From: Pseudorhizobium pelagicum
Lineage (GTDB): Bacteria; Pseudomonadota; Alphaproteobacteria; Rhizobiales; Rhizobiaceae
Assembly: GCA_000722615.1 (NCBI GenBank)
Contig: JOKI01000012.1
Location: 1 to 64,000 of the forward strand
Reading direction: 5' to 3'
DNA length: 64,000 nt
The position numbers and the translations under genes were made by a program. Position 1 is the first letter of the stretch. Each line of letters opens with the position of its first letter. Of this stretch, positions 33,932 through 41,796 are shown in pieces. The notes beneath the pieces were generated by a model. The model had not been told where the DNA came from. It made no database searches and was given only the letters and a program-made list of their open reading frames with translations.

Positions 33932-34261
33932 TCAGTCGTGGTGGAAGACCTCTTCCATCATCGCCCACCACTCCCCTTCCTTACGGCTTTCGAGCGGCTT
34001 TTGGCAGGGGATGGTGAACGCCCACCACTCCTGGTTCTTCGGGTCGGCGGCCATCTTCGCCATGTCGGCTTCGAAGTCCGTGCCGTGATACTCCCAGGTG
34101 CCGAACAGCAGGTTCTCCGGCTCGCGCAGGAAGATCGTGTAGTTCCTGATGTTGCAGCGGGAAATCAGGTCGAGGATCTCCGGCCAGACGGCGACGTGCA
34201 GCCGCTTGTATTCTTCCACCATGCCCGGCGCGACGCCGATCACCATGCCCATGCGTTGCAT
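33932..34261 (-). CDS. L-rhamnose/L-fucose mutarotase (RhaM family)
   Basis: 109 residues, near the family's usual size of about 104. Begins MQRMGMVIGVAPGMVEEYKRLH with the conserved His, then AVWPEILDLISRCNIRNYTIFL, and ends WWAMMEEVFHHD. These small dimeric ferredoxin-like proteins interconvert the alpha and beta anomers of deoxy-sugars. In a fucose operon it should feed the right anomer to the dehydrogenase. Gap of 10 bases to the upstream dehydrogenase gene. Confidence 0.9.
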   Translation of the reverse strand: MQRMGMVIGVAPGMVEEYKRLHVAVWPEILDLISRCNIRNYTIFLREPENLLFGTWEYHGTDFEADMAKMAADPKNQEWWAFTIPCQKPLESRKEGEWWAMMEEVFHHD

Positions 34262-34271
34262 TGCCGTTCCC

Positions 34272-35279
34272 TCAGATTTCGACGATGGCCTTGACCACCC
34301 CGGCGGCCGGGTCGGTCAGCCCGGAAAACCGCTCCGCAACCTCCGAGAGCGTCATGCGATGCGTGATCAGCGCTTCCGGAATCGCACCGGCGCGCATCGC
34401 CTCCATCACCCGCTCGAAATCCTCGACCGTTGCGTTGCGGCTGCCGAGCAGGGAGGTTTCGCGCTTGTGGAATTCGGGATCGGAAAAGCGGATCTCGCTG
34501 GAAACGATCGAGACGAGGACATAGGTGCCGCCATGGCCGACGAAGCCGAAGCCGCGCTCCATGGCTTTCGCGTTGCCGGTGGCATCGAACACCACGTCGA
34601 AGAAGTCACCGCCGGTGATCTCCGACAGTGTCTCCGTGTCGTCGTCCCCGAGCTTCACGGTGTGCGGGACGTCGAGATAGTTGGTCGCGAAATCCAGCCG
34701 GTCGGTGCGCCCGTCGAGCAGCGTCACCTCGCCGCCGTTGAGGCGCGCGAAGATGGCCACCGCCATGCCGATCGGGCCGGCGCCAACGACGAGCACCTTC
34801 TGGCCGTCTTCGACCCTTGCCCGGGAAACGGCGTGGGCGCCGATCGCCAGGAATTCCACCATGGCGGCCTGATCCAGGCTGAGGCCGTCCGCCTTCAGCA
34901 CGAATTTTTCCGGCAGGCTGAGGTATTCGGTCATGCCGCCGTCGCGGTGGACGCCAAGCACGCCGATGTTGCGGCAGCAGTTGGTCATGCCCTTGCGGCA
35001 GGCGCTGCAGTGGCCGCAGGAGATATAGGGGACGATGGAGACGGTATCGCCGACCACCAGATGGCTGGAGGCCGATGTCTCCTCGACCACGCCTGCGAGC
35101 TCGTGGCCCATGACCCGTGGATAGGAGAGGTAGGGCTGGTTGCCCGTGAAGATGTGCAGGTCCGTGCCGCAGACGCCGACCCGCCTGATCCTGACCAGCA
35201 CTTCGCCTTCCCCGCGGGTGGGCTTTGGCCGGTCGATGGCGGAGAGGGTTCCGGGGGAATCGCAGATGATTGTCAGCAT
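34272..35279 (-). CDS. Zinc-dependent alcohol dehydrogenase of the fucose operon
   Basis: 335 residues from ATG 35279 (MLTIICDSPGTL); no clear ribosome site, the gene starts 13 bases after the lactonase stop. Medium-chain fold: catalytic zinc Cys in RVGVCGTDLHIF and His in GHELAGVVEE, four cysteines of the structural zinc in CGHCSACRKGMTNCC, cofactor motif VGAGPIGMAVAIFA with Asp in LLDGRTDRLD (NAD preference). Related to sorbitol/threonine-type and L-galactonate dehydrogenases. Its step is not obvious since the aldo-keto reductase can already oxidise fucose; it may serve a related sugar such as L-galactose or D-arabinose. Confidence 0.8.
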   Translation of the reverse strand: MLTIICDSPGTLSAIDRPKPTRGEGEVLVRIRRVGVCGTDLHIFTGNQPYLSYPRVMGHELAGVVEETSASSHLVVGDTVSIVPYISCGHCSACRKGMTNCCRNIGVLGVHRDGGMTEYLSLPEKFVLKADGLSLDQAAMVEFLAIGAHAVSRARVEDGQKVLVVGAGPIGMAVAIFARLNGGEVTLLDGRTDRLDFATNYLDVPHTVKLGDDDTETLSEITGGDFFDVVFDATGNAKAMERGFGFVGHGGTYVLVSIVSSEIRFSDPEFHKRETSLLGSRNATVEDFERVMEAMRAGAIPEALITHRMTLSEVAERFSGLTDPAAGVVKAIVEI

Positions 35280-35292
35280 GGGAGGAGGCCCG

Positions 35293-36129
35293 TCATAAGG
35301 TTTTGCGGCGCTGGCCGCCGAGATTGTAGAAGCGGAAGGCATTGCTGCCGAAGACCGCGTCGTGATGGTCGGCCGGCAAGATGTCGAGGCATTGCGCCAG
35401 CCAGTGATGATAGTCGTCGGCAAGCCGCAGCACCGGCCAGTCGCTGCCCCAGATCACCCGATGCGGGCCGAACAGCTCAAGGATTGTCTCGACATAGGGG
35501 CGCACGGCCTGAGGTTTTTGTTCGCCGGCTTCGGTCAGGAGACCGGAGAGCTTGCAATGGACATTGGGAAGTTCTGCGAGAGCCACCATGGCGTGACGCC
35601 AGGCCATATAGCGACCCTCGGAAATCTGCGGCTTGGCGGCATGGTCGATGACGATCGGCAGCCGGGTGGAGCGGCGCGCGAAATTGAGGAGCGGTCCGAG
35701 GTGCCGCGGCATGACCAGCGCGTCGAACACGAGGCCGTGATCGATCATCGCCGAGACGGCGGGCTTCAAACCGGGATCGTCGATCCAGTCGTCGTCGTCG
35801 ATGTCCTGGAGCATCGGCCGAAGTCCCTTGAGCTTCGGGTTCTGCGCCAGCTCGGCGATCGCATCGGGCGCATCGTCTGCCTTCATGTCGGCCCAGCCGA
35901 CGACGCCGAGGATCGAGGGTGTGCGGTCTGCAAGCTCGAGCATGAACGCCGTGTCGGCCTCGCTCTCCATCGTCTGCACCAGCACCGTCCCGTCGACCTT
36001 CGCTTCGGCCAGCAGCGGCTGCAGATCCTCCGGCATGAAGTCGCGGTGGATTGCGGCAAGCTCTGCCGGAGGCCATTGGCCCTGCCGGTCGGCGATCCGC
36101 CAGAAGTGCTGGTGGGCATCGATCCGCAT
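35293..36129 (-). CDS. Amidohydrolase, probable L-fucono-lactonase
   Basis: 278 residues from ATG 36129, four bases after the stop of the aldo-keto reductase. TIM-barrel amidohydrolase_2: N-terminal metal motif MRIDAHQHFW, TVLVQTMESEADT, VVGWADM, LKGLRPMLQDI, a His in PIVIDHAAKP, the Lys in VHCKLSGLLTE, and Asp in VIWGSDWPVL. Members next to fucose genes hydrolyse L-fucono-1,5-lactone to L-fuconate, which fits the neighbours exactly. Confidence 0.9.
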   Translation of the reverse strand: MRIDAHQHFWRIADRQGQWPPAELAAIHRDFMPEDLQPLLAEAKVDGTVLVQTMESEADTAFMLELADRTPSILGVVGWADMKADDAPDAIAELAQNPKLKGLRPMLQDIDDDDWIDDPGLKPAVSAMIDHGLVFDALVMPRHLGPLLNFARRSTRLPIVIDHAAKPQISEGRYMAWRHAMVALAELPNVHCKLSGLLTEAGEQKPQAVRPYVETILELFGPHRVIWGSDWPVLRLADDYHHWLAQCLDILPADHHDAVFGSNAFRFYNLGGQRRKTL

Positions 36130-36133
36130 CGGC

Positions 36134-37147
36134 TCAGGCTCCGGCACGCGGAAGCGGCACACCTTCGGCGATCAGGCCGCGATGACGCAGCTCGGTCCAG
36201 AAGGACGCCGGAATGGTTTCGGAAAACCAGGCGACATTGGCGGTGATCTGCTCCGCGGTCCGCGCACCGGAGACTACCGTCACGACGGCGGGATGCGTCA
36301 GCGGGAAATGCAGCGCAGCCGATTGCAGCGAGACGCCCTGTTCCTCGCAGGCCGCCCGCAAGCCATCGACGCGGGCGAGGATGTCGGCAGGCGCATCCGC
36401 ATAGTTGAACTTCCTGTTGCCGGCGAGGATGCCCGAGTTGAACGGCCCGGCGACGACGATTCCTATGCCGCGGCGGGCGCATTCGTCCATCAGGGGCAGG
36501 CTGTCCTGCTCCAGCAGCGTATAGCGCCCCGCGAGCATCGAGACGTCGATGTCGAAGACGTCCATGGCGTCGCGAACGGCCTGCCATTCATTGACGCCAA
36601 GGCCGATGGCCCTGGTGGAACCCTCGTCGCGCAGCCGGCCCAGTGCGCGAAAACCGCCGCCGTCGGTCAACTGGCTCCAGTAATGATCATGACGGTCGCC
36701 ATGAGTCATGCGACCGATGTCGTGCACATAGAGGATGTCCGGCTTCAGGATGCCGAGCCGCTGCTGGCTTGCCTCGAAGGACCGCATGATCCCGTCATGG
36801 GTGTAGTCGTAGACGGGACGGAAGGGCAGCGGCTGGATATAGCCGTCCTCCTCCTCGCCCACCGTCTCGTCCGGCGTCATGATCCGCCCGACCTTGGTGC
36901 TGAGCGTGTAGCTGTCGCGGGGGAGGTCCGTCAGCATCGTCCCGACCCGGCGTTCCGAGCGGGTGTAGCCATAGAAGGGTGCGGTGTCGAAGTAGCGGAT
37001 CCCCGCATCCCAGGCAGCCTTGAAGGCGCCCTCGGACTCGGCGTAGCTGGTCACCCGGTAGAGGTTGCCCATCTGGGCGCAGCCGAGGCCCATGAGGGTG
37101 ACTTCGACGTCGGCGCGCGGGAGCTTGCGGATATCGGCAACATTCAT
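36134..37147 (-). CDS. Aldo/keto reductase, probable L-fucose (D-threo-aldose) 1-dehydrogenase
   Basis: 337 residues from ATG 37147 with AAGGAC upstream. Catalytic tetrad of the aldo-keto reductases is present: Asp and Tyr in YFDTAPFYGYTRSERRVG, Lys in LSTKVGRIM, His in LYVHDIGRM. C-terminal cofactor stretch VVSGARTAEQI. The family of D-threo-aldose 1-dehydrogenases oxidises L-fucose to L-fucono-1,5-lactone with NAD(P), the first step of the pathway encoded here. It is the first catabolic gene after the ABC transporter in the transcript and is separated from the binding-protein gene by a palindrome. Confidence 0.9.
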   Translation of the reverse strand: MNVADIRKLPRADVEVTLMGLGCAQMGNLYRVTSYAESEGAFKAAWDAGIRYFDTAPFYGYTRSERRVGTMLTDLPRDSYTLSTKVGRIMTPDETVGEEEDGYIQPLPFRPVYDYTHDGIMRSFEASQQRLGILKPDILYVHDIGRMTHGDRHDHYWSQLTDGGGFRALGRLRDEGSTRAIGLGVNEWQAVRDAMDVFDIDVSMLAGRYTLLEQDSLPLMDECARRGIGIVVAGPFNSGILAGNRKFNYADAPADILARVDGLRAACEEQGVSLQSAALHFPLTHPAVVTVVSGARTAEQITANVAWFSETIPASFWTELRHRGLIAEGVPLPRAGA

Positions 37148-37167
37148 GATGGCATGTCCTTGGTAAA

Positions 37168-37198
37168 TGGATGCGCATCCATCATGGATGCGCATCCA
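37168..37198 (-). promoter_or_regulatory. 31-base perfect palindrome between binding-protein and catabolic genes
   Basis: TGGATGCGCATCCAT, one base C, ATGGATGCGCATCCA. Each arm is itself a palindrome (GGATGCGCATCC at 37169-37180 and 37186-37197), so it can fold as one long hairpin or two short ones. It stands between the stop of the ABC binding-protein gene and the dehydrogenase start within one transcript. It may stabilise the upstream message, or be a double operator since palindromes of this kind also bind LacI-type repressors. Confidence 0.65.
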
Positions 37199-37210
37199 GC
37201 GGGAGGAGGT

Positions 37211-38152
37211 TCAGTAGAGAACGTTTTTCGCTTCCGGCTTGTCGATATTGTCCTTGGTGACGATCACGACACCGGTATCGACGAACTTCTCGACCTTTTC
37301 CTTGTTGATCAGCTTCGTCACGGTGTCGATCCCGAGTTCGCCCATCTGGAAGGAGCCCTGCACGGCGATGCCGGCCAGGGTGCCATCCTTGACGAACTCC
37401 TGAAGGTCCTGGTTGCCGTCGAAGCCGAAGGCCACGACCTGCCCGGCCTTGCCGGACTGCTTGAGCGCGCGGCCCATGCCGATGGCGGTCGGCTCATTGG
37501 CGCCGAACATGCCCTTGAGGTCGGAGTTCGCGGCCAGAACGTCCGTCGTCTGGTTGAGAGCGGTCGCCATCTGGGACTGCGAGTAGTAGGGCCCGACGAT
37601 CTCCAGCTTGGAGTTGGCCTTGATGTAGTCGGTAAAACCGCCGACGCGACCGATTTCGGAACCCGCACCCGCGACATAGGACATGATGGCAATCTTGCCT
37701 TCGGTGCCGACCTTCTCGATCAGCGCCTGGGCGGCCAGCTCGCCGGCCTTCTTGTTGTCGGTGGAGAGGAACGACTGGTAGTACTGCTCCGCACCCTCGG
37801 CGAGCATCGAGTCGATGATCACGACGGGGATGCGGTTCTCCCAGGCCTTCTTCACGGCCGGGACGAGCGCGTCCGGATCGGACGGTGCAAGCACGATGCC
37901 GGCAACGCCGCGGTTCACGGCGTTCTCCACCATGTTGACCTGATCGGCAATCGCCGATTCCGATGCGGGACCCTGGAAGGTCATCGTATGCTCCGAGACG
38001 TCTTCCATCGCCGCATCGGCGCCCTTCTGGACGTTCTGCCAGAAGGTGGAATTGACGGTCTTGACGATGACGGCGATCTCGCCGGCCTGAGCGGACGAAA
38101 AGGTCCCGAGCGCAATGGCAGATGTCAGTAGGGCAGTTGCAAGCTTCTTCAT
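37211..38152 (-). CDS. Sugar ABC transporter substrate-binding protein (RbsB-like)
   Basis: 313 residues with a signal peptide of 23 residues ending TFSSAQA. Periplasmic-binding-protein fold of the ribose/galactose class (Peripla_BP_4): STFWQNVQKGADAA, IADQVNMVENAVNRGVAGIVLAPSD, PVVIIDSML, MFGANEPTAIGMGRAL, VAFGFDGNQDLQEFV. With the permease and ATPase genes upstream it completes a type-1 sugar importer; the pathway downstream makes L-fucose the likely ligand. Palindrome follows the stop. Confidence 0.92.
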   Translation of the reverse strand: MKKLATALLTSAIALGTFSSAQAGEIAVIVKTVNSTFWQNVQKGADAAMEDVSEHTMTFQGPASESAIADQVNMVENAVNRGVAGIVLAPSDPDALVPAVKKAWENRIPVVIIDSMLAEGAEQYYQSFLSTDNKKAGELAAQALIEKVGTEGKIAIMSYVAGAGSEIGRVGGFTDYIKANSKLEIVGPYYSQSQMATALNQTTDVLAANSDLKGMFGANEPTAIGMGRALKQSGKAGQVVAFGFDGNQDLQEFVKDGTLAGIAVQGSFQMGELGIDTVTKLINKEKVEKFVDTGVVIVTKDNIDKPEAKNVLY

Positions 38153-38239
38153 GTTGTCCTCCAGTGGAATTGGCCTGACCGGCCGTGGTTTCGAGAGCTC
38201 CTCACTCTCAAGTTCGTGCGGAACGGGTCCGCACCCCCT

Positions 38240-39259
38240 TCATCGACGGTTGCGCAACTGGTCGATCCAGACGGTGCCCAGAATGACGAGGCCGATGATG
38301 ATCTGCTGCGTGAAGGCGGAGACGCCGTTCATGTTGAGGCCATTGCGCAGGATGCCGATCACGAAGGCCCCGATCAGCGTCCCGGAGATCGTGCCGACGC
38401 CGCCGATCAGCGACGTGCCGCCGATGACTGCGCTGGCAATCGCGTCCAGTTCGTACATGACGCCTTCATTCGGCTGCGCCGTGACGAGGCGGGACATCAG
38501 CACGCAGCCCGTCAGGCCGGCGAGCGTGCCCGACAGCACATAGGTGAAGCTGACGACACGGCTGACGTTGACGCCCGACAGGCGCGCGGCGTCGGCGTTC
38601 GATCCGACCGCATAGATATGGCGGCCGAGTACCGAGCGGTTCAGCATCAGCGCGACCGCGACAGCGATCACCACCATCAGGATGACCGGATAGGGGATGC
38701 CCGGGAAGACCACGATGGGAAAGCCGTCGTCGCCGATGGTGACGACGCGAAACAGGGAGCCGTTGCCGAGCACGCCGAAGGATTCGCCAAGGCCGGAGAC
38801 GGCCCGGGCGCCCGTGATCTGCAGCGCCAGGCCGCGGGCAATCAGCATCATGCCGAGCGTTGCAATGAACGGCGGCAGCTTCATCTTCGTCACCAGAATG
38901 CCGTTGATCCAGCCGCAGGCCGATCCGGTCAGGATGCCGATCAGCATGGCGAAGGGAACGGGAATGCCCCAGTCGCGAACAGCAAGCGCCGCCACGACAC
39001 CGGCTAGCGCCAGCACGGATCCCACCGACAGGTCGATGCCGCCGGTGATGATGACGCAGGTGGCGCCGATCCCGAGGAGAGCGATCGACGTCACCTGGAG
39101 CGCGATCGTCATGCCGTTGTTGACGGTGAAGAAGGCGCTGCTGGTGGTCGAGAACACCGCCACAAGAGCAAAGAGGCTGCCGAGCGCGGCAAACTTCTGG
39201 ATGATGTCCTTCTGACGGTCGCTCAGCCGGCCGCTTTTCTGTTCGCTTGTATCCGCCAT
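38240..39259 (-). CDS. Sugar ABC transporter permease (RbsC-like)
   Basis: 339 residues from ATG 39259 with GAGGTG upstream. Eight to ten membrane segments of the BPD_transp_2 family. Typical stretches: IITGGIDLSVGSVLALAGV, PPFIATLGMMLIARGLALQITG, YAVGSNADAARLSGVNVSRV (coupling region) and IASAVIGGTSLIGGVGTISG. It forms the membrane channel for the sugar bound by the adjacent periplasmic protein. Gap of seven bases to the ATPase gene. Confidence 0.93.
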   Translation of the reverse strand: MADTSEQKSGRLSDRQKDIIQKFAALGSLFALVAVFSTTSSAFFTVNNGMTIALQVTSIALLGIGATCVIITGGIDLSVGSVLALAGVVAALAVRDWGIPVPFAMLIGILTGSACGWINGILVTKMKLPPFIATLGMMLIARGLALQITGARAVSGLGESFGVLGNGSLFRVVTIGDDGFPIVVFPGIPYPVILMVVIAVAVALMLNRSVLGRHIYAVGSNADAARLSGVNVSRVVSFTYVLSGTLAGLTGCVLMSRLVTAQPNEGVMYELDAIASAVIGGTSLIGGVGTISGTLIGAFVIGILRNGLNMNGVSAFTQQIIIGLVILGTVWIDQLRNRR

Positions 39260-39266
39260 TGTCACC

Positions 39267-40817
39267 TCAGTGCGCCGTCGGGCCGTAGCCGGAGGCGTAT
39301 CGCATGATTTCTTCCTGATCGGTCTTCCGGGTGTCCAGAACACCGGTGATGCGCCCGCCGTGGAAAACGGCGACGCGATCGGTCATTCCCATGATTTCGG
39401 GCAGTTCCGAGCTGATGAGGACGACCCCGATGCCCGCCGCCGCCAGTTCGTCCATGATCTTGTAGATCGCGAATTTCGCGCCGACATCGATGCCGCGGGT
39501 GGGTTCGTCGAAGAACATCACCTTCGGCTTGCGGAACAGCCACTTGCCGATGATGATCTTCTGCTGGTTACCGCCCGACAGCAGCCGCACCGGCTGCTTG
39601 ATCGACGGAGTACGGATATCGAGGAGCTCGACGTATTCGTCGGCGACCTCGTCGTGCCTGTTGAAGTCGATGAATCCAAAGCGGCTCGACACCGCTTCCA
39701 TGTTGGCAAGCGTCATATTGGCGTCGACCGGCATCTTGATCGCCAGCCCCTGCGCCTTGCGGTCTTCCGACAGATAGGCGATGCCGGCGGCGATGGCATC
39801 GCGCGGCGAGCGGATGGTCAGCGTCTCGCCATGCAGCGTGATCGTGCCGGAATCGAGCGGGTCGGCGCCGAAGACGGCGCGGGCAACTTCGGTGCGCCCG
39901 GCGCCCATGAGGCCGGAAAAGCCGAGGATCTCGCCGCGCTTCAGGGAGAAGCTGACATCGGAGAACACGCCCTCGCGCCGCAGACCCGAGACGCTGAACA
40001 GCACCTCCTCGGAGGGAACGGAGGTACGCTCGGGAAACTTCTCCTCCAGCGAACGGCCGACCATCTTGGCGACGATGTCGTTGACGGTCGTCTCCGCGAA
40101 GCGGTCGGTGGCGATGTAGCGCCCGTCGCGCAGCACCGTGACGCGATCGACGATCTCGGCCATTTCGTCCAGTCGATGGGAGATGTAGGCGATGCCAACG
40201 CCGGACGCCTTGAGGTCGCGGATGACCTGGAACAGCAGCCGCGTCTCCTGCTCGGTCAGCGATGAGGTCGGCTCGTCCATGATCAGGACTTCGGCATCGA
40301 GAGACAGGGCCTTGGCGATCTCGACCATCTGCCGTTGCGCCACCGACAGCGTCCGCACCTGCACGTCCGGGCTGATGTCGACGCCGAGGCGGTCGAGGCA
40401 GCGCTTGGCGTCGGTGCGCAGCTTCTTGCGGTCGACGAGGAAGCCGCGACGGGGCTCGCGCGCCAGATAGATGTTCTCGGCAACGGAGAGATGCGGAACG
40501 AGGTTGAGTTCCTGGTGGATGATGGCGATGCCGGCAGCCTCGGATTCCAGTGGCGAGGCGAAGCAGCTTTCCTTGCCCTTGTAGACGATCGTGCCGGCAG
40601 TCGGCTGGTAGACGCCGCTGATGATCTTCATCAGGGTCGACTTGCCGGCGCCGTTTTCGCCGCAGACCGCATGGACTTCGCCTGGCAGGAGGTCGAAGCT
40701 GACGCCCGAGAGCGCCATGACGCCCGGGAATTCCTTGGTGATGCCGTCGAGGCGCAGCAAGGCGGCGCGATCGCTCGATCGCGGGTCCAGATGCTGAATG
40801 TCAGCCGATGTCTGCAC
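39267..40817 (-). CDS. Sugar ABC transporter ATP-binding protein with two nucleotide-binding domains (RbsA-like)
   Basis: 516 residues from GTG 40817, chosen because GGGAGGAGG stands five bases upstream; an ATG at 40859 has no such site. Domain 1: Walker A CGENGAGKST, signature LSVAQRQMVEIAKAL, Walker B VLIMDEPTSSL. Domain 2 has the degenerate Walker A region FSGLMGAGRTE, then LLSGGNQQKIIIGKWL and VMFFDEPTRGIDVG. This asymmetry is normal for RbsA/MglA proteins. First gene of the nine-gene fucose-type operon, divergent from the second GntR gene. Confidence 0.93.
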   Translation of the reverse strand: MQTSADIQHLDPRSSDRAALLRLDGITKEFPGVMALSGVSFDLLPGEVHAVCGENGAGKSTLMKIISGVYQPTAGTIVYKGKESCFASPLESEAAGIAIIHQELNLVPHLSVAENIYLAREPRRGFLVDRKKLRTDAKRCLDRLGVDISPDVQVRTLSVAQRQMVEIAKALSLDAEVLIMDEPTSSLTEQETRLLFQVIRDLKASGVGIAYISHRLDEMAEIVDRVTVLRDGRYIATDRFAETTVNDIVAKMVGRSLEEKFPERTSVPSEEVLFSVSGLRREGVFSDVSFSLKRGEILGFSGLMGAGRTEVARAVFGADPLDSGTITLHGETLTIRSPRDAIAAGIAYLSEDRKAQGLAIKMPVDANMTLANMEAVSSRFGFIDFNRHDEVADEYVELLDIRTPSIKQPVRLLSGGNQQKIIIGKWLFRKPKVMFFDEPTRGIDVGAKFAIYKIMDELAAAGIGVVLISSELPEIMGMTDRVAVFHGGRITGVLDTRKTDQEEIMRYASGYGPTAH

Positions 40818-40880
40818 GACGGCCTCCTCCCTTTTCGCTGGCCAAGCTCCAACCGCCAACTGCTAATGGGTAAACCCCGA

Positions 40881-41018
40881 GACCAAAACTGGTCAAGCCA
40901 ATTTTTGCGATTAATCGGTTCGGATCGGAAAGGAGTGGACGAAGAGGCCGCAAAACAGGCGGTTCCGTCTGCGGATCGACCTTGCTCAGTCAGATGCGAA
41001 TGGGTATGGTAAGGCCAG
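40881..41018. promoter_or_regulatory. Divergent control region with GntR-type operator elements
   Basis: GACCA-AAAC-TGGTC (40881-40894) is a 5-4-5 inverted repeat overlapping TGGTCAAGCCA (40890-40900). Nearer the gntR gene, TGGTAAGGCCAG (41007-41018) is identical over 12 bases to part of the operator at 24136-24147. Both fit the FadR-subfamily half-site pattern. They lie between the ABC transporter operon (minus) and gntR (plus), so one regulator could control both. Confidence 0.6.
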
Positions 41019-41037
41019 ATCGACAAATGGCGTGGAC

Positions 41038-41739
41038 ATGAACGGACCCATCAAGGCGGCTGAGCCGCGCAGGCTCTACCAGCAGATCGCCGACCAGATC
41101 CGTGCCCTGGTCCAGGGTGGCCATTTCGCGCCCGGCGCCCGGCTGCCGGCGGAACGGGACCTGGCACAGCAGCTCGGCGTCTCGCGGCCGTCTCTGCGGG
41201 AGGCGCTGATCGCGCTGGAAATCGAAGGCAGCGTCGAGATCCGCATGGGGTCCGGGATCTACATCACCACCGAGCCGGATCGTCGTCCCTGGCAGACGCG
41301 CTCCATGGGCGAAAGTCCTCTGGAGCTGATGCAGGCCCGCGCCGCAGTCGAGGGGACCGTCATCACCCTCGCGACCGCCCGCATGACCCCGGAGGCGCTG
41401 CAGTCCATCCGCCAGACCCTGGACGACATGCGCGTCGAGATCGAGGAAGGCCGCAAGCCGCTCGACCAGGACCGGCAGTTCCACCTGACGATCGCCGGCC
41501 AGAGCGGCAACAGCGTGCTGTCGCGCATCGTCGGCGAGCTCTTCGACGAGCGCCACAGTCCCCTGTCGGCGCAGATCCGCACCCGCTTCGAAACACCCGA
41601 GACCTGGAGCTTCGCCCTCTCCGAGCACGAGGCGATCTTTGCAGCACTCGAGGCAAGGGATCCGCTGCAGGCGCAGGCGGCGATGCGGGCGCATCTGGAG
41701 GAGTCCAAGCGCCGCTGGATGGAAAACGAACCGCGCTAG
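41038..41739 (+). CDS. GntR-family (FadR/FCD) regulator
   Basis: 233 residues from ATG 41038 (an in-frame GTG lies at 41032). N-terminal HTH RLYQQIADQIRALVQGGHF ... LPAERDLAQQLGVSRPSLREAL; C-terminal FCD domain with LDQDRQFHLTIAG and the helix SEHEAIFAALEARD carrying metal-binding residues. It is a clear paralogue of the protein encoded at 24189-24935 (shared GSGIYI, PAERxLA, VSRPxxREALIxLE). It stands between the divergent fucose-type operon and the altronate-dehydratase-family gene and could control either or both. Confidence 0.9.
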   Translation: MNGPIKAAEPRRLYQQIADQIRALVQGGHFAPGARLPAERDLAQQLGVSRPSLREALIALEIEGSVEIRMGSGIYITTEPDRRPWQTRSMGESPLELMQARAAVEGTVITLATARMTPEALQSIRQTLDDMRVEIEEGRKPLDQDRQFHLTIAGQSGNSVLSRIVGELFDERHSPLSAQIRTRFETPETWSFALSEHEAIFAALEARDPLQAQAAMRAHLEESKRRWMENEPR

Positions 41740-41796
41740 TCACAACCGAACTTGAAGAACACACAGGAGTCCCCTCCTGGGAGGAGGAAGCAGTCA

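Noticed and set aside
37168..37198. Attachment site or insertion scar
   Set aside because: No integrase, no flanking duplication beyond the palindrome, and the operon is continuous on both sides.
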